A stretch of 64,000 nucleotides of DNA from Citrobacter sedlakii NBRC 105722 (GCF_000759835.1 NZ_BBNB01000010.1:124001-188000); one strand, 5' to 3'; positions 11,718-26,299 are shown, counted from the stretch's first letter. Numbers and translations are program-made. The notes: generated by a model not told the origin, from the sequence alone.

Positions 11718-12176
11718 TTATAGAGACAAGTCCTGCAGGCGTTCCGACAACGTCCCGGTAGCGCTCTGCTCTGCGTCGATATCTTCCTTGACCTGTTGAT
11801 ACCAGGTCGTTTCATCCCACAGTTCAAATTTGTTGAACTGTCCAACCAGCATCACTTCTTTCGTCAGACCGGCATGTTGCCGGAGAACAGGCGCTATCAG
11901 CAGGCGACCGGCGCTGTCCATCTGACATTCGCTGGCATGACCCAACAGCAGGCGCTGCACGCGGCGTTCTACCGGGTTCATGCTCGACAGACGCGATAAT
12001 TTTTGCTCGATAATTTCCCATTCAGGCAGGGGGTAAAGCAGCAGGCATGGGTGATGGATGTCAATGGTGCAAACCATTTGACCGGTAGCGTTCTCGATCA
12101 GTTGATCCCGGTAACGGGTGGGCACGGCTAAGCGCCCTTTACTGTCGAGATTGACTAACGTTGCTCCCCGGAACAT
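11718..12176 (-). CDS. mraZ: Transcriptional regulator MraZ
   Basis: MraZ is a DNA-binding, SpoVT/AbrB-like protein that represses its own dcw operon. It is 152 aa, the standard enteric length, with two copies of the conserved motif: [13 protein letters not shown] near the N-terminus and [13 protein letters not shown] in the second half. It is the first gene of the dcw transcript; TGGGN-type target repeats lie just upstream of its ATG. Confidence 0.97.
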   Translation of the reverse strand: MFRGATLVNLDSKGRLAVPTRYRDQLIENATGQMVCTIDIHHPCLLLYPLPEWEIIEQKLSRLSSMNPVERRVQRLLLGHASECQMDSAGRLLIAPVLRQHAGLTKEVMLVGQFNKFELWDETTWYQQVKEDIDAEQSATGTLSERLQDLSL

Positions 12177-12194
12177 GCCAGCTCAACCCCTTAT

Positions 12195-12219
12195 CACCAC
12201 TTTGCCCCACAAATTCCCA
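12195..12219 (-). promoter_or_regulatory. MraZ-binding repeats upstream of mraZ
   Basis: On the minus strand three pentamers follow one another at exactly 10-bp steps: TGGGA (12219-12215), TGGGG (12209-12205) and TGGTG (12199-12195). E. coli MraZ binds TGGGN repeats with 5-bp spacers at this position. The first two match; the third deviates at its fourth base. Confidence 0.75.
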
Positions 12220-12227
12220 CTGAAAGG

Positions 12228-12257
12228 AGTTTACGGAGCGGAGGAAAAGCTTGTCAA
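12228..12257 (-). promoter_or_regulatory. Candidate dcw promoter Pmra
   Basis: The minus strand has TTGACA at 12257-12252, an 18-bp spacer, and TAAACT at 12233-12228. This is placed just upstream of the MraZ repeats and the mraZ start, where Pmra lies in E. coli. The rest of 12258-12789, between here and cra, holds only short open frames without family matches and one terminator-like hairpin. Confidence 0.7.
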
Positions 12258-12592
12258 GCGAGTCACAACGCTTACCAGAGTAAAAAACCCAATGTTTACG
12301 GCTAATATCAGCGTTGATTAAATTCTGTCCAACGAGCGAAGCAAATTAACGTCATGAATATTTGTAAGAAAAAATCCAAATACCCCTCCTCGTTTTTAAA
12401 CGAACTTCTCTTCTCCTAAAGAAAATATAAAGTGTCAGTTTGCGACGCGAGCGGCATTTTAGGACATATTGCACTGCGAATACAGTCCCTGTTTAGCGCG
12501 GTTAACGCCGCGCGCCATCAAGCCAGCCGAGACTTTCGTAAAGAAGAAAAGGAAAGTGTCTGTTAATTCGGCAATTCGCGACAAACCTGTAA

Positions 12593-12646
12593 CAAAAAAA
12601 TACAAAACGGGCCGCGGTAAACGCTGTAATTACCCTTCGGGCCCGC
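12593..12646 (-). terminator. Possible cra terminator
   Basis: Reading the minus strand downstream of cra, CGGGCC pairs with GGCCCG across an inner GGTAA/TTACC stem, followed by TTTTGTATTTTTTT. It lies about 145 bp after the cra stop. This is plausible as a rho-independent terminator, but the long loop makes it uncertain. Confidence 0.45.
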
Positions 12647-12789
12647 ACATGCGTTTAAAAAATCGTTTATTTGCCGTCGGGTGAGATAATACTAAGGAAT
12701 AATCTTAATTCTGCTGGGGGTATTGTCTGAAAGGCATATTTCCCGCAGACCAGATTAACGCGAACGCCACCTGGACTGCGGTAAGGTTA

Positions 12790-13794
12790 TCAGTTGCGGC
12801 TGAGAACGCCGCGACGGTACAAGTTACGTTTGATTCGCGTTAAGCCAGGCTTCGGTTTGCGCGGTTCGTCGAGACTCGCCAGCACGATCTCCAGCACGCG
12901 TTCCGCCACGTCGCGATGACGCTGCGCTACCGCCAGTACCGGGCACTGCAGGAAATCCAGCAGCTCATTATCGCCAAAGGTTGCAATGGCCAGATCGGAA
13001 GGCAGCTTGCCGTCGCGACGCAACGTCACATCCATCACGCCCTGCAGCAGAGCGAAGGACGTGGTGAATAGCGCCTGCGGCATCGGGTGTGTTTCCAGCC
13101 ATTTTTCAAACAGCTGCGCAGCCGCTTCGCGCTCGTAGCTATTGGCGTACAGAAAGTGAACCTCACGCGGATCGTCTTTCCAGGCGCTGCGAAAACCCTG
13201 CTCCCGCAGGAAACTCACGGACAGCTCCGGCAACGCGCCGAGATAAAGTACCGTTTCAGCGGGGAATTTACGCAACTCTTGCGCCAGCATTTCCGCATCG
13301 TCCTGGTCGGCGCCGACGACACTGGTGAAATGTTCACGATCCAGCGCGCGATCCAACGCCACAATCGGGAAGGAGTCATTCGCCCAGCGTTGATAGAACG
13401 GATGCTCCGGCGGCAGCGAGGTGGACACGATGATCGCGTCAACCTGACGCTGCAAGAGATGTTCGATGCAGCGCATTTCATTGTCCGGCTGATCTTCCGA
13501 ACAAGCAATCAGCAGTTGATAGCCGCGCTGACGCGCCTGGCGCTCAAGATAGTTTGCAATGCGGGTGTAGCTTGTGTTCTCAAGATCGGGGATCACCAGC
13601 CCGATTGAGCGCGTGCGTCCAGCGCGCAGCCCGGCAGCCACGGCGTTCGGGTGGTAATTATGCTCGCGTACCACTGCCATGACTTTTTCGACAGTCTTGT
13701 CGCTCACGCGGTATTGCTTTGCTTTTCCGTTTATCACGTAGCTTGCAGTCGTTCGCGAGACACCGGCCAGCCGAGCGATTTCATCCAGTTTCAC
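12790..13794 (-). CDS. cra: Catabolite repressor-activator Cra (FruR)
   Basis: Cra is a LacI-family regulator of glycolysis and gluconeogenesis that responds to fructose phosphates. It is 334 aa. The N-terminal helix-turn-helix ([20 protein letters not shown]) is at residues 2-21, followed by a periplasmic-binding-protein-like effector domain. The start is GTG at 13794, as in E. coli; an upstream in-frame extension to 13842 has no family match. It is monocistronic, separated from ilvH by a terminator. Confidence 0.97.
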   Translation of the reverse strand: MKLDEIARLAGVSRTTASYVINGKAKQYRVSDKTVEKVMAVVREHNYHPNAVAAGLRAGRTRSIGLVIPDLENTSYTRIANYLERQARQRGYQLLIACSEDQPDNEMRCIEHLLQRQVDAIIVSTSLPPEHPFYQRWANDSFPIVALDRALDREHFTSVVGADQDDAEMLAQELRKFPAETVLYLGALPELSVSFLREQGFRSAWKDDPREVHFLYANSYEREAAAQLFEKWLETHPMPQALFTTSFALLQGVMDVTLRRDGKLPSDLAIATFGDNELLDFLQCPVLAVAQRHRDVAERVLEIVLASLDEPRKPKPGLTRIKRNLYRRGVLSRN

Positions 13795-13918
13795 AATTGC
13801 CCCTTGCATAAAAAGTACAAACCATAACCATTGTAACGGCATGGATTAGTTTCATTAACATTCAAGCGCAGAATAATGACTGCGGCAACCGCTTTTGTTC
13901 CGGGTTTCCGCTGATTTC

Positions 13919-13950
13919 GCAAAAAAAAGCCCAACTTTAACCGTTGGGCT
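13919..13950 (-). terminator. ilvIH rho-independent terminator
   Basis: On the minus strand AGCCCAAC and GTTGGGCT form an 8-bp stem with a 7-nt loop, followed by a run of T residues. It lies about 60 bp after the ilvH stop and just upstream of cra, so it separates the two transcripts. Confidence 0.85.
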
Positions 13951-14009
13951 TGCGGATCAAGAATAAAGGTAGAGCGGTTAAGCGTTAACGTCACGCTTCC
14001 ACCCAAGCG

Positions 14010-14501
14010 TTAGCGCATGATTTTATCGCCGCGCGACAACCCCACGACGCCGGAGCGGGCCACCTCGACAATTTTAGCCACTTCGCGCAGCGTCGCCAGA
14101 AACGCGTCCAGCTTATCGCTGGTTCCTGCCAGTTGCACTGTGTAAAGGGTTGGCGTGACGTCAATAATCTGTCCGCGGAAGATTTCCGTGTTGCGCTTCA
14201 CTTCCTCCCGGCCATAGCCGCTGGCCTGAAGCTTCACCAACATAATTTCCCGTTCAACGTGCGCCCCCTGCCCCAGTTCACTCACCCGCAGGACATCGAC
14301 CAGCTTGTGCAGTTGTTTTTCGATCTGCTCCAGCACTTTTTCATCGCCTACCGTCTGGATGGTCATGCGGGAAAGCGTAGGATCGTCCGTTGGCGCAACG
14401 GTCAGGCTTTCAATGTTGTATCCGCGCTGGGCAAAGAGGCCAATAACGCGCGACAGCGCGCCGGACTCGTTTTCCAGCAGTACTGATAATATCCGGCGCA
14501 T
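14010..14501 (-). CDS. ilvH: Acetolactate synthase III, regulatory small subunit
   Basis: IlvH is the valine-binding regulatory subunit of acetolactate synthase III, in branched-chain amino acid synthesis. It is 163 aa with an N-terminal ACT domain ([20 protein letters not shown]) at about residues 2-76. The ATG at 14501 is chosen over an upstream in-frame start because it gives family length and leaves a 2-bp gap after ilvI. Confidence 0.97.
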   Translation of the reverse strand: MRRILSVLLENESGALSRVIGLFAQRGYNIESLTVAPTDDPTLSRMTIQTVGDEKVLEQIEKQLHKLVDVLRVSELGQGAHVEREIMLVKLQASGYGREEVKRNTEIFRGQIIDVTPTLYTVQLAGTSDKLDAFLATLREVAKIVEVARSGVVGLSRGDKIMR

Positions 14502-14503
14502 AA

Positions 14504-16228
14504 TCAGGTTCTCTCCGTTTTGCTTAACCACATTTCGTCCATCCCGCCGCCGCGAATCTGCATCGGATAAACATGCTCGCTGCCATCGACGTTAACATCG
14601 ACAAACACCAGACGGCCGCTTTGCACCTGGGCCAGCGCCTCGCTTAGCGTGTCCTCCAGCTCTTCAGGACGGGAAATCCGAATTCCGACATGCCCGTAGG
14701 CTTCCGCCAGACGGACAAAATCGGGTAGCGACTGCATATAAGACTGAGAATGGCGACCGGAGTAAATCATGTCCTGCCACTGTTTCACCATTCCCAGATA
14801 GCGGTTATTCAGGTTGAGCACCAGCACCGGAAGTTCATACTGAAGCGCGGTCGACAGTTCCTGGATATTCATCTGGATACTGCCGTCGCCGGTAACGCAC
14901 ACAACCGTTTCGTCCGGCAGCGCCATTTTTACGCCCAGCGCGGCTGGCAGTCCAAAGCCCATCGTGCCGAGGCCGCCAGAGTTGATCCAGCGACGCGGTT
15001 TGTCGAAAGGATAATACAGGGCGGCGAACATCTGGTGTTGGCCGACATCAGAAGTAACGAACGCATCGCCACGGGTCAGACGCCAGATAGCCTCAATGAC
15101 CGCCTGCGGCTTGATGCTTTCGCTGTGGGTATCATATTTCAGGCACTGGCGGGCGCGCCAGCGCTCAATCTGCTGCCACCAGTCACGAATATCATCCAGC
15201 GGTTGTTGCGCGGTTTCCTGAGGCAGGAGTTCCAGCATCTGCTCCAGCACCAGACGCGCATCCCCCACGATAGGAATGTCTGCCGTCACCGTCTTGGAGA
15301 TAGACGTCGGGTCGATATCGATGTGCAATACCGTTGCATTCGGGCAATATTTCGCCAGATTATTGGTGGTGCGATCGTCGAAACGGACGCCAACGGCAAA
15401 AATCACATCGGCATTATGCATCGTCATGTTGGCTTCGTAAGTGCCATGCATGCCGAGCATCCCCAGCGCCTGACGATGGGTCGCCGGGAAAGCGCCCAGC
15501 CCCATTAATGAGGAAACGACCGGCAGATTGAGTGTTTCGACAGCCTGACGAAGCGGCGCATAGCAGCCCGCCGTCACCGCCCCGCCGCCGACATACACCA
15601 CCGGTTTTTTCGCCGCGACGAGCGTTTGCAGCGCGCGTTTGATCTGTCCTTTATGGCCGCCGGTGGTGGGGTTATAAGAACGCATACTGACCGAATCAGG
15701 CCAGCTATACGGCAGTTTATTTGCCGGATTGAGAATGTCTTTGGGTAAGTCGACCACCACTGGCCCTGGTCGGCCGCTCGCTGCCAGCCAGAAGGCTTTT
15801 TTCAGCACCTGAGGGATATCTTCTGTCTGCTTAACCAAAAAGCTGTGCTTCACTACCGGGCGGGAGATCCCCACCATGTCGCACTCCTGGAAGGCGTCGT
15901 AGCCGATTAGCGAGGTCGCCACCTGGCCGGAAAGAATGACCAACGGAATGGAATCCATATAGGCCGTGGCGATGCCGGTAATGGCATTGGTGACGCCCGG
16001 ACCTGAGGTCACCAGTACGACTCCCACTTCTCCCGTCGCCCGCGCCAGACCATCAGCCATATGCACGGCAGCCTGTTCATGGCGGACCAGCACGTGATCG
16101 ATGCCGCCAACCGTATGCAATGCATCATAAATATCGAGGACTGCGCCCCCGGGATAACCGAATACCTGCTTAACGCCCTGATCGATGAGCGATCGGACGA
16201 CCATCTCGGCTCCAGACAACATCTCCAT
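14504..16228 (-). CDS. ilvI: Acetolactate synthase III, catalytic large subunit
   Basis: IlvI is the thiamine-diphosphate enzyme that makes 2-acetolactate or 2-aceto-2-hydroxybutyrate from pyruvate. It is 574 aa from the ATG at 16228 ([11 protein letters not shown]). Visible features are the [14 protein letters not shown] segment with the catalytic-glutamate region (VRHEQAA) and the C-terminal TPP/Mg motif [15 protein letters not shown]. It is co-transcribed with ilvH. E. coli ilvIH is activated by Lrp; the AT-rich upstream region fits this, but sites were not resolved. Confidence 0.97.
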   Translation of the reverse strand: MEMLSGAEMVVRSLIDQGVKQVFGYPGGAVLDIYDALHTVGGIDHVLVRHEQAAVHMADGLARATGEVGVVLVTSGPGVTNAITGIATAYMDSIPLVILSGQVATSLIGYDAFQECDMVGISRPVVKHSFLVKQTEDIPQVLKKAFWLAASGRPGPVVVDLPKDILNPANKLPYSWPDSVSMRSYNPTTGGHKGQIKRALQTLVAAKKPVVYVGGGAVTAGCYAPLRQAVETLNLPVVSSLMGLGAFPATHRQALGMLGMHGTYEANMTMHNADVIFAVGVRFDDRTTNNLAKYCPNATVLHIDIDPTSISKTVTADIPIVGDARLVLEQMLELLPQETAQQPLDDIRDWWQQIERWRARQCLKYDTHSESIKPQAVIEAIWRLTRGDAFVTSDVGQHQMFAALYYPFDKPRRWINSGGLGTMGFGLPAALGVKMALPDETVVCVTGDGSIQMNIQELSTALQYELPVLVLNLNNRYLGMVKQWQDMIYSGRHSQSYMQSLPDFVRLAEAYGHVGIRISRPEELEDTLSEALAQVQSGRLVFVDVNVDGSEHVYPMQIRGGGMDEMWLSKTERT

Positions 16229-16555
16229 GGCCTGCCTCACTGAATGACGAATAACGCGTGTTATTAAGTACAAAACACATTAACCGCTCGTTACTGCGCA
16301 GGCAATTCACTATCGGTTTTCTGACAGAAGGGAAATAAGAACAAACGAAAGGAAAGCGCCAAAGAAACGGGAAATTACACCAAATATGATTCTTTCGTTA
16401 ATGAATAATCGCTTAAACCGGAAGGCTTACAGAGAATCATCAATTTTTTGATCGATATGCCACCGCGCGCGCCAATCAATTCAGCATATAATTTCACAAA
16501 GAATGAAATAAAAAGAATAAACCGGATGTTCACACCCGGTTTATTTTGCCTACGC
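16229..16555. other. AT-rich leuO-ilvI intergenic region
   Basis: This 327-bp segment lies between the end of leuO and the start of ilvI, both on the minus strand. It is AT-rich and has only short spurious frames. Just after the leuO stop the minus strand carries AAACCGGGTGTGAACATCCGGTTT (16519-16542), an imperfect dyad that may be the leuO terminator. The rest is the expected place for the ilvIH promoter and Lrp sites. Confidence 0.5.
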
Positions 16556-17506
16556 TTAGCGCTTGCAAACAGACGCCAGCAGTTCTTCCATCCATTGATG
16601 GCCCTTGTCCCGGCCTGCCGCTTCATGCCAGGAGAGATAACAGGTTCGACTATTGAGTTTTAACGGCAGCGGCAGCACTTGCAGATCCAGCGATTCAGCA
16701 AACTCATCCGCCAGCCAGCGCGGCGCAATCGCCACTAACTGAGTCTGCGAAACCACATTAAGCACGCTAATTAATGCCATTCCCTGATAGGCAATGCAGG
16801 ATTGTTTATCCGCAGTGTCATACCACGGCTGGCTGAACGAGGCAAAACGGTCCAGAGACACAACGGCATGCTGTTCATTATAAACATCGCTTTCCAGTAG
16901 TGGACCGCTAATACGCGGGTGCTTACGGCTGGCGACGAGAACCATTTCATCTTTAAACAGAGGGATACTGGTAAATTCAGGGCGACGGAATTCCTCATAG
17001 CTAATAACGAATTCGGTTTCCTGATAACGTAATTGATGCTCTGTATTTTGATTTAATGAAGATTTGAAAACGACATGAATATTCGGCGCAATCTGCTCAA
17101 CACGATTATAAATCAGGGAGGTAAGCACATTGTCCAGCGGGCTGCAGACGCAAAGATTAAACACGCGTTCACTGCTGGCCGGTTCGAAACCGGAACCCGG
17201 TAATTCATTTTGCACTAATTGCAACGCCTGGCGAACCGCGCCAAAAAGCTGGAAGGCGCGTGCGGTCGGTTGGATCCCACGACCATAGCGCACAAACAGT
17301 TCGTCGTTGAACATCACTTTCAGACGCGCAACCGCGTTGCTTACCGCGGGCTGCGACATCCCAAGGGCATGAGCGGCCCGCGTAATATTTTGTTCCTGCA
17401 TCACCGCATCGAAGACTGTCAACAGATTAAGATCAACCATACGAAGCTGCGGCTTTTCCATCTCTATAAGAGGTGTATGAGGTTTATCATTTTTTACTTC
17501 TGGCAT
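16556..17506 (-). CDS. leuO: LysR-type global regulator LeuO
   Basis: LeuO is a LysR-family regulator that antagonises H-NS silencing at many loci. It is 316 aa (E. coli 314) from the ATG at 17506, which has GGAG upstream; a longer in-frame start at 17524 is possible. The winged helix-turn-helix includes [20 protein letters not shown] and [13 protein letters not shown] at about residues 26-65, followed by the LysR substrate domain. Its N-terminal extension before the helix-turn-helix is variable in this family. It is divergent from leuLABCD. Confidence 0.95.
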   Translation of the reverse strand: MPEVKNDKPHTPLIEMEKPQLRMVDLNLLTVFDAVMQEQNITRAAHALGMSQPAVSNAVARLKVMFNDELFVRYGRGIQPTARAFQLFGAVRQALQLVQNELPGSGFEPASSERVFNLCVCSPLDNVLTSLIYNRVEQIAPNIHVVFKSSLNQNTEHQLRYQETEFVISYEEFRRPEFTSIPLFKDEMVLVASRKHPRISGPLLESDVYNEQHAVVSLDRFASFSQPWYDTADKQSCIAYQGMALISVLNVVSQTQLVAIAPRWLADEFAESLDLQVLPLPLKLNSRTCYLSWHEAAGRDKGHQWMEELLASVCKR

Positions 17507-18098
17507 ACTTAACTCCACTGTCACGCTTACTCCCTTTTCCAGCCGGAATGCAGAGAAATAATCTCAGAAAATATGATTTACCATGCATATAAAATAAGAA
17601 AAAGGGTACGGATAAAAATTAGGAAAACATAAAGATGCAAAAACAAAACACGAATAAACAGCGCAGGCGCGATGTGGCATCCTTCACGACACGACGAATC
17701 AATAATTTTTAATGACGCGTGCAATATAAACATAAGCCAGACAAATAAACAATCATGTGTTTTATGAATAATACTTTAAGTATTAATTAAATGTTTATAT
17801 TACTCTGTCGTTAATTCTTAACATTAGCTTATCAATAAACGGTTTTCAGTAAATGTTAATTTATTCATTGCCGTTATAACAGCCTAAAAATCATAGAGAT
17901 AACCAATCTTTTTCGAACGGCGCACATCCCGTATTTCTCTCACTAATTGAAAAAAAATATGCTTAAGTATGACAAAAGGTGAAAATTATGTACGCGCGCT
18001 ACGCGTTTATTCCGGAAGAGGGGCAAAAGTTCAGCACAATTAGCTAAAGCAACGGGTGAGATTTCTCCTCGCCGTGGCGGCCTTTTTGGCAAACGGGG
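17507..18098. other. AT-rich leuO-leu divergent regulatory region
   Basis: This is about 590 bp with no credible gene. The stretch 17540-17960 is very AT-rich, with many A and T tracts and TTAA/TTTAT steps, as known for the H-NS-bound silencer region between leuO and leuABCD. It must also contain the leuO promoter, which I could not assign confidently. Confidence 0.6.
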
Positions 18099-18127
18099 TT
18101 GACATCAGCAGCGGTATCCAGTACCAC
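18099..18127 (+). promoter_or_regulatory. leu operon promoter
   Basis: TTGACA at 18099-18104 is followed, with a 17-bp spacer, by TACCAC at 18122-18127, aligning with the E. coli leu promoter (same -35, -10 TAACTC). The flanking bases (TATCCAGTA and CTAAAAGCATATCGCATT) are conserved with E. coli as I remember it. The -10 is weak. Confidence 0.7.
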
Positions 18128-18162
18128 TAAAAGCATATCGCATTCGCCTGGAGTTAAACTTA

Positions 18163-18249
18163 ATGATACGTATCGCCCGCTTTAACGGTCTACTACTACT
18201 AAACGCATTTTCGTTGCGCGGTAGACTGGTGAGCGGCATTCAGCATTAA
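18163..18249 (+). CDS. leuL: leu operon leader peptide
   Basis: This 28-codon leader controls attenuation of leuABCD. It contains four consecutive CTA leucine codons (GGT CTA CTA CTA CTA AAC), rare codons whose slow reading under leucine starvation stalls the ribosome. It ends with the conserved SGIQH. The N-terminal residues (MIRIARFNG) differ from the MTHIVRF and MSHIVRF forms of E. coli and Salmonella, but length and control codons are the same. Confidence 0.93.
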   Translation: MIRIARFNGLLLLNAFSLRGRLVSGIQH

Positions 18250-18270
18250 GTCAGCATCCAGTTAGATAAA

Positions 18271-18298
18271 AAACCCGCGCCGTTGCGCGGGTTTTTTT
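18271..18298 (+). terminator. leu attenuator terminator
   Basis: AACCCGCGC and GCGCGGGTT form a GC-rich stem around a CGTT loop, followed by seven T residues. It sits 22 bp after leuL and upstream of leuA, and is the rho-independent attenuator of the leu operon. Confidence 0.93.
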
Positions 18299-18339
18299 AT
18301 GCTCGAAGCAAGGCGCCCTCAAGACCAAGGACCTAAACC

Positions 18340-21002
<2,663 letters not shown>

Positions 21003-21004
21003 TC

Positions 21005-23021
<2,017 letters not shown>

Positions 23022-23109
23022 TTGTCCTCCTGCGATGCGCTTTTAATTCACAGCGGCTTCGCGCTATCCAGCCCACAAACGCCCTTCCTGTGGGCCGGAT
23101 ACTCTCTCC
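23022..23109. other. leuD-setA convergent spacer
   Basis: This 88-bp spacer lies between convergent leuD and setA. It contains CAGCCCACAAACGCCCTTCC followed by TGTGGGCCGG, a hairpin-forming segment with a REP-like CCGGATA tail. It probably ends one or both transcripts; there is no strong T run. Confidence 0.4.
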
Positions 23110-24288
23110 TCAGACATCCTTCACCTGGCTGGTCATATACAGCGTTACCACAGAGATCGCCGCAATCACCCAGTAAACGGCATAATGCCCGACGCTCTGC
23201 GCCACCGCCCCCTGAATCACTCCCGCGAGGATCACGCCGGTTGAGATGCTGTTGGTGAAGAGCGTCGTCGCCGACCCCGCCCTGCCCGGCATCAGATCCT
23301 GAAACCAGAGCATCCCAATTCCGGCGACGATCCCGATGAACACCGCGTTGAACACCTGGAGAATCAATAGCGCCGCGTGGCTGTGAAAGACAATCAGACC
23401 GAGATAAAACAGCACGCCCGCCGCGACTGCAGTCACCATCATCCGGCGCTTGCCAAAGCGTTTGACATAAAAACCAGCGAGGATCATCGCGGGAATTTCC
23501 AGCCCTGCCGCGGTCCCCATCAGGATCCCGGCAAGCTTATCCGGCAACCCCAGCTCAGCGCTGATCCATAGCGGCATATCAATGATGTACATGGTGTTGC
23601 AGGTCCACATTAGCGTGGAGGCGATAAACAGCATGCGAACGTTGTTGTCCTGCCAGCCGCTAACCCGGGTGACAGGTACATCGGCCGGTTGTTCAACCCG
23701 CGCCACCGATGGCAGCATAAAGGCGATCAGGACAAAGCTCAGCGCAAAAATTCCGGCAGCAATAGAAAACATCACCGTAAAGCCGTAGTTAAGCGCCAGC
23801 ATAAACGCCAGCGGCGGGCCGATCACCCAGGCCAGGGAAAGCTGCGCACGCATCACCGAACTGAACATCACCACTTCCCGCGCCGAGCTGTCGGCGTATT
23901 CCCGCGCCAACGCAAACAGCTGCGGCATCGCGGTATTCGCCAGCGACGCCAGCAATACGCCGCAGGTGATCAGCGTCAGGTAATGACGGTTAAAAGCAAA
24001 CAACAGGGCGTTGCCAATGGCCATCAGGCAACAAAACAGAATCAGTCTGCGCCGGTCGCCCTGGCTGTCGGAGCGCTTTGCCAGCGCGAGACTGACGCCA
24101 ATCCCGGCGATGGCGTTGACGGTGTAAAACAGCCCCACCCAGAACGGCTGCGCCCCCACTTCACGGCTCAGGAAAAGGCTCAACGTCGGCGCCTGTAGCG
24201 CGCCCGCGATGCCCATCATAAAGGCGACCAGCATAAATGCCGCATAAACACCGTTGAGACGTCGTCCCATCGTCATGATCCAGAGCAT
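23110..24288 (-). CDS. setA: Sugar efflux transporter SetA
   Basis: SetA is an inner-membrane major facilitator (SET family) that exports glucose, lactose and analogues. It is induced during glucose-phosphate stress, partly by sharing a transcript with SgrS. It is 392 aa with about 12 membrane segments. The ATG at 24288 (MLWIMTMGRRLNGVYAAF) has AAGGAAAGG upstream and gives the E. coli length; the frame upstream overlaps the sgrS terminator. Confidence 0.96.
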   Translation of the reverse strand: MLWIMTMGRRLNGVYAAFMLVAFMMGIAGALQAPTLSLFLSREVGAQPFWVGLFYTVNAIAGIGVSLALAKRSDSQGDRRRLILFCCLMAIGNALLFAFNRHYLTLITCGVLLASLANTAMPQLFALAREYADSSAREVVMFSSVMRAQLSLAWVIGPPLAFMLALNYGFTVMFSIAAGIFALSFVLIAFMLPSVARVEQPADVPVTRVSGWQDNNVRMLFIASTLMWTCNTMYIIDMPLWISAELGLPDKLAGILMGTAAGLEIPAMILAGFYVKRFGKRRMMVTAVAAGVLFYLGLIVFHSHAALLILQVFNAVFIGIVAGIGMLWFQDLMPGRAGSATTLFTNSISTGVILAGVIQGAVAQSVGHYAVYWVIAAISVVTLYMTSQVKDV

Positions 24289-24319
24289 AAACCTTTCCTT
24301 AGCGCGCAGCGGAAACGAA

Positions 24320-24545
24320 AAAAGCCAGCAGATAATACCTGCTGGCGGGGTGAATAACACCAATACTCAGTCACACATGATGTCTGCCAATCCGGGGTCG
24401 CGATGTCACTCCCACTGCATCAGTTCTTCCAGCATCTTTAAGCGCTGCGGTGCGCTCAGGCAAGCCAACCAGGACAACTTTTCTGTCGCGGAAAAATACT
24501 TCAGATAGAACTGGCGCATTGTTGACCCCTTCATCGTGCTTCATC
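24320..24545 (-). ncRNA. sgrS: SgrS small RNA
   Basis: SgrS is the Hfq-dependent glucose-phosphate stress sRNA that base-pairs with ptsG mRNA. The minus strand has the expected 5' end GATGAAGCACGATGAAGGGG, the sgrT ORF, the conserved ptsG-pairing core GTGTGACTGAGTATTGGTGT, and a terminal hairpin (GCCAGCAG at 24346-24339 with CTGCTGGC at 24331-24324) followed by TTTTTTC. Length is about 226 nt, against 227 in E. coli. Ends are inferred from conservation. Confidence 0.93.
24406..24519 (-). CDS. sgrT: SgrT, inhibitor of glucose uptake, short form
   Basis: SgrT is a small protein encoded in the 5' part of SgrS; it blocks PtsG activity. The ORF starts at 24519 after GGGGTCAACA and has 37 codons (MRQFYLKYFSATEKLSWLAC then LSAPQRLKMLEELMQWE). 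The E. coli protein as remembered has 43 residues, sharing the RQFY, LS-PQRL-ML and LMQW core; here the C-terminal tail is missing because a stop follows QWE. Confidence 0.9.
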   Translation of the reverse strand: MRQFYLKYFSATEKLSWLACLSAPQRLKMLEELMQWE

Positions 24546-24612
24546 GGGATTCATTATTGGCCTAATATAGGGATAATAAAATTGCTGAGTTTTTCGCTGG
24601 AGTTCCCCTTTT

Positions 24613-26268
24613 ATGTCTTCTGGTCGTCTGCAACAACAATTTATCCGTTTGTGGCAATGCTGCGACGGCAAAACCCAGGACACCACGCTCAACGAGCTGG
24701 CGGAACTGCTGAACTGCTCGCGTCGCCATATGCGCACTCTGCTGAACACGATGCAGGCGCGCGGCTGGCTGACGTGGGAAGCGGAAGTGGGCCGTGGCAA
24801 ACGCTCTCGTCTGACGTTCCTCTACACCGGACTTGCGCTCCAGCAGCAGCGCGCGGAAGATCTGCTGGAACAGGATCGGATCGATCAACTGGTGCAACTG
24901 GTGGGCGACAAAACCGCCGTTCGCCAGATGCTGGTGTCACATCTTGGACGCAGCTTCCGCCAGGGGCGTCACATCCTGCGCGTCCTGTATTATCGTCCTT
25001 TGCAAAACCTGCTGCCGGGTACGGCGCTGCGGCGCTCAGAAACGCATATCGCCCGTCAAATCTTTAGCGCCTTAACCCGGGTAAATGAGGAAAATGGGGA
25101 ACTGGAAGCCGATATTGCGCATCACTGGCAGCAAATTTCCCCGTTACACTGGCGTTTTTTTCTGCGTCCGGGCATTCATTTTCACCACGGTCGCGAACTG
25201 GAAATGGACGACGTGATCGCTTCGCTCACACGAATTAACACCTTGCCACTGTACTCGCACATTTCCCGCATCAATTCGCCAACGCCGTGGACGCTGGATA
25301 TTCACCTGTCGCAGCCTGACCGCTGGCTTCCCTTACTGCTGGCGCAGGTGCCCGCGATGATCCTGCCGCGCGAATGGGAAACGCTGAACCATTTCGCCAG
25401 TCATCCTATTGGCACCGGCCCCTATGCGGTAATGCGCAACACGCGTAATCAGTTAAAAATTCATGCTTTTGATGATTTCTTTGGCTATCGGGCGCTAATC
25501 GATGAAGTTAACGTCTGGGTGCTGCCGGATATCGGCGATGAACCGACCGGCGCGCTGACGCTGGAAGGCCCCACTAACGATGAAAAGGCCATTGAAAGCC
25601 GGCTGGAAGAAGGCTGCTATTACCTGCTGTTTGACGCCCGCACCCACCGTGGAGCAAATCAGGAGGTCCGGGAGTGGGTCAGTCGCGTCCTGTCGCCGAG
25701 TAATCTGCTCTACTATGCCGACGAGCACTATCAGCGCCACTGGTTTCCCGCTTATGGCCTGCTACCTCGCTGGCATCATGCCCGTCCGGGCCACGGCGAA
25801 AAACCTGCCGGGCTGGAATCCCTCACCCTGACCTATTACCACGATCATATCGAACACCGGGTCATTGCGCAGATCATGAGCCAACTGCTGGCGGCACATC
25901 AGGTAAAGCTGAATATACAGGAGATCGACTACGATCAGTGGCACGCCGGAGACATTGAAAGCGATATCTGGCTAAACAGCGCCAACTTCACCCTTCCACT
26001 CGACTTTTCGCTGTTCGCGTATCTCTGTGAAGTTCCGCTGTTGCAGCACTGCATTCCGCTGGACTGGGAGGCGGACGCCGCCCGTTGGCGCACCGGTGAG
26101 ATGAACCTGGCGGCCTGGTGTCAGCAACTGTTAGCCAGTAAAGCGATCGTCCCGTTGATTCACCACTGGCTGATCATCCAGGGACAGCGCAGTATGCGCG
26201 GTTTACGTATGAACACGCTTGGCTGGTTCGACTTTAAATCGGCATGGTTTGCGCCACCAGACCCGTGA
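24613..26268 (+). CDS. sgrR: Transcriptional activator SgrR
   Basis: SgrR activates sgrS and represses itself in response to accumulated sugar phosphates. It is 551 aa, the E. coli length. The N-terminal winged helix ([20 protein letters not shown]) at about residues 26-45 is fused to a solute-binding-protein (SBP_bac_5-like) domain that probably senses the signal. It is divergent from sgrS with about 67 bp between them, so both promoters share this short gap. Confidence 0.97.
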   Translation: MSSGRLQQQFIRLWQCCDGKTQDTTLNELAELLNCSRRHMRTLLNTMQARGWLTWEAEVGRGKRSRLTFLYTGLALQQQRAEDLLEQDRIDQLVQLVGDKTAVRQMLVSHLGRSFRQGRHILRVLYYRPLQNLLPGTALRRSETHIARQIFSALTRVNEENGELEADIAHHWQQISPLHWRFFLRPGIHFHHGRELEMDDVIASLTRINTLPLYSHISRINSPTPWTLDIHLSQPDRWLPLLLAQVPAMILPREWETLNHFASHPIGTGPYAVMRNTRNQLKIHAFDDFFGYRALIDEVNVWVLPDIGDEPTGALTLEGPTNDEKAIESRLEEGCYYLLFDARTHRGANQEVREWVSRVLSPSNLLYYADEHYQRHWFPAYGLLPRWHHARPGHGEKPAGLESLTLTYYHDHIEHRVIAQIMSQLLAAHQVKLNIQEIDYDQWHAGDIESDIWLNSANFTLPLDFSLFAYLCEVPLLQHCIPLDWEADAARWRTGEMNLAAWCQQLLASKAIVPLIHHWLIIQGQRSMRGLRMNTLGWFDFKSAWFAPPDP

Positions 26269-26299
26269 TTGCTGCATAGCAACAAAATCATTACACTAA

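Noticed and set aside
12469-12684. 71-codon plus-strand ORF between mraZ and cra
   Set aside because: No ribosome site or recognisable family, low-complexity lysine-rich product, and it lies over the cra 3' region; treated as chance.
16375-16626. 83-codon minus-strand ORF between ilvI and leuO
   Set aside because: It overlaps the end of leuO in another frame, lies in the AT-rich control region and has no family match.
18001-18060. Possible extra short gene just upstream of the leu promoter
   Set aside because: No start codon with a ribosome site and no conserved peptide seen.
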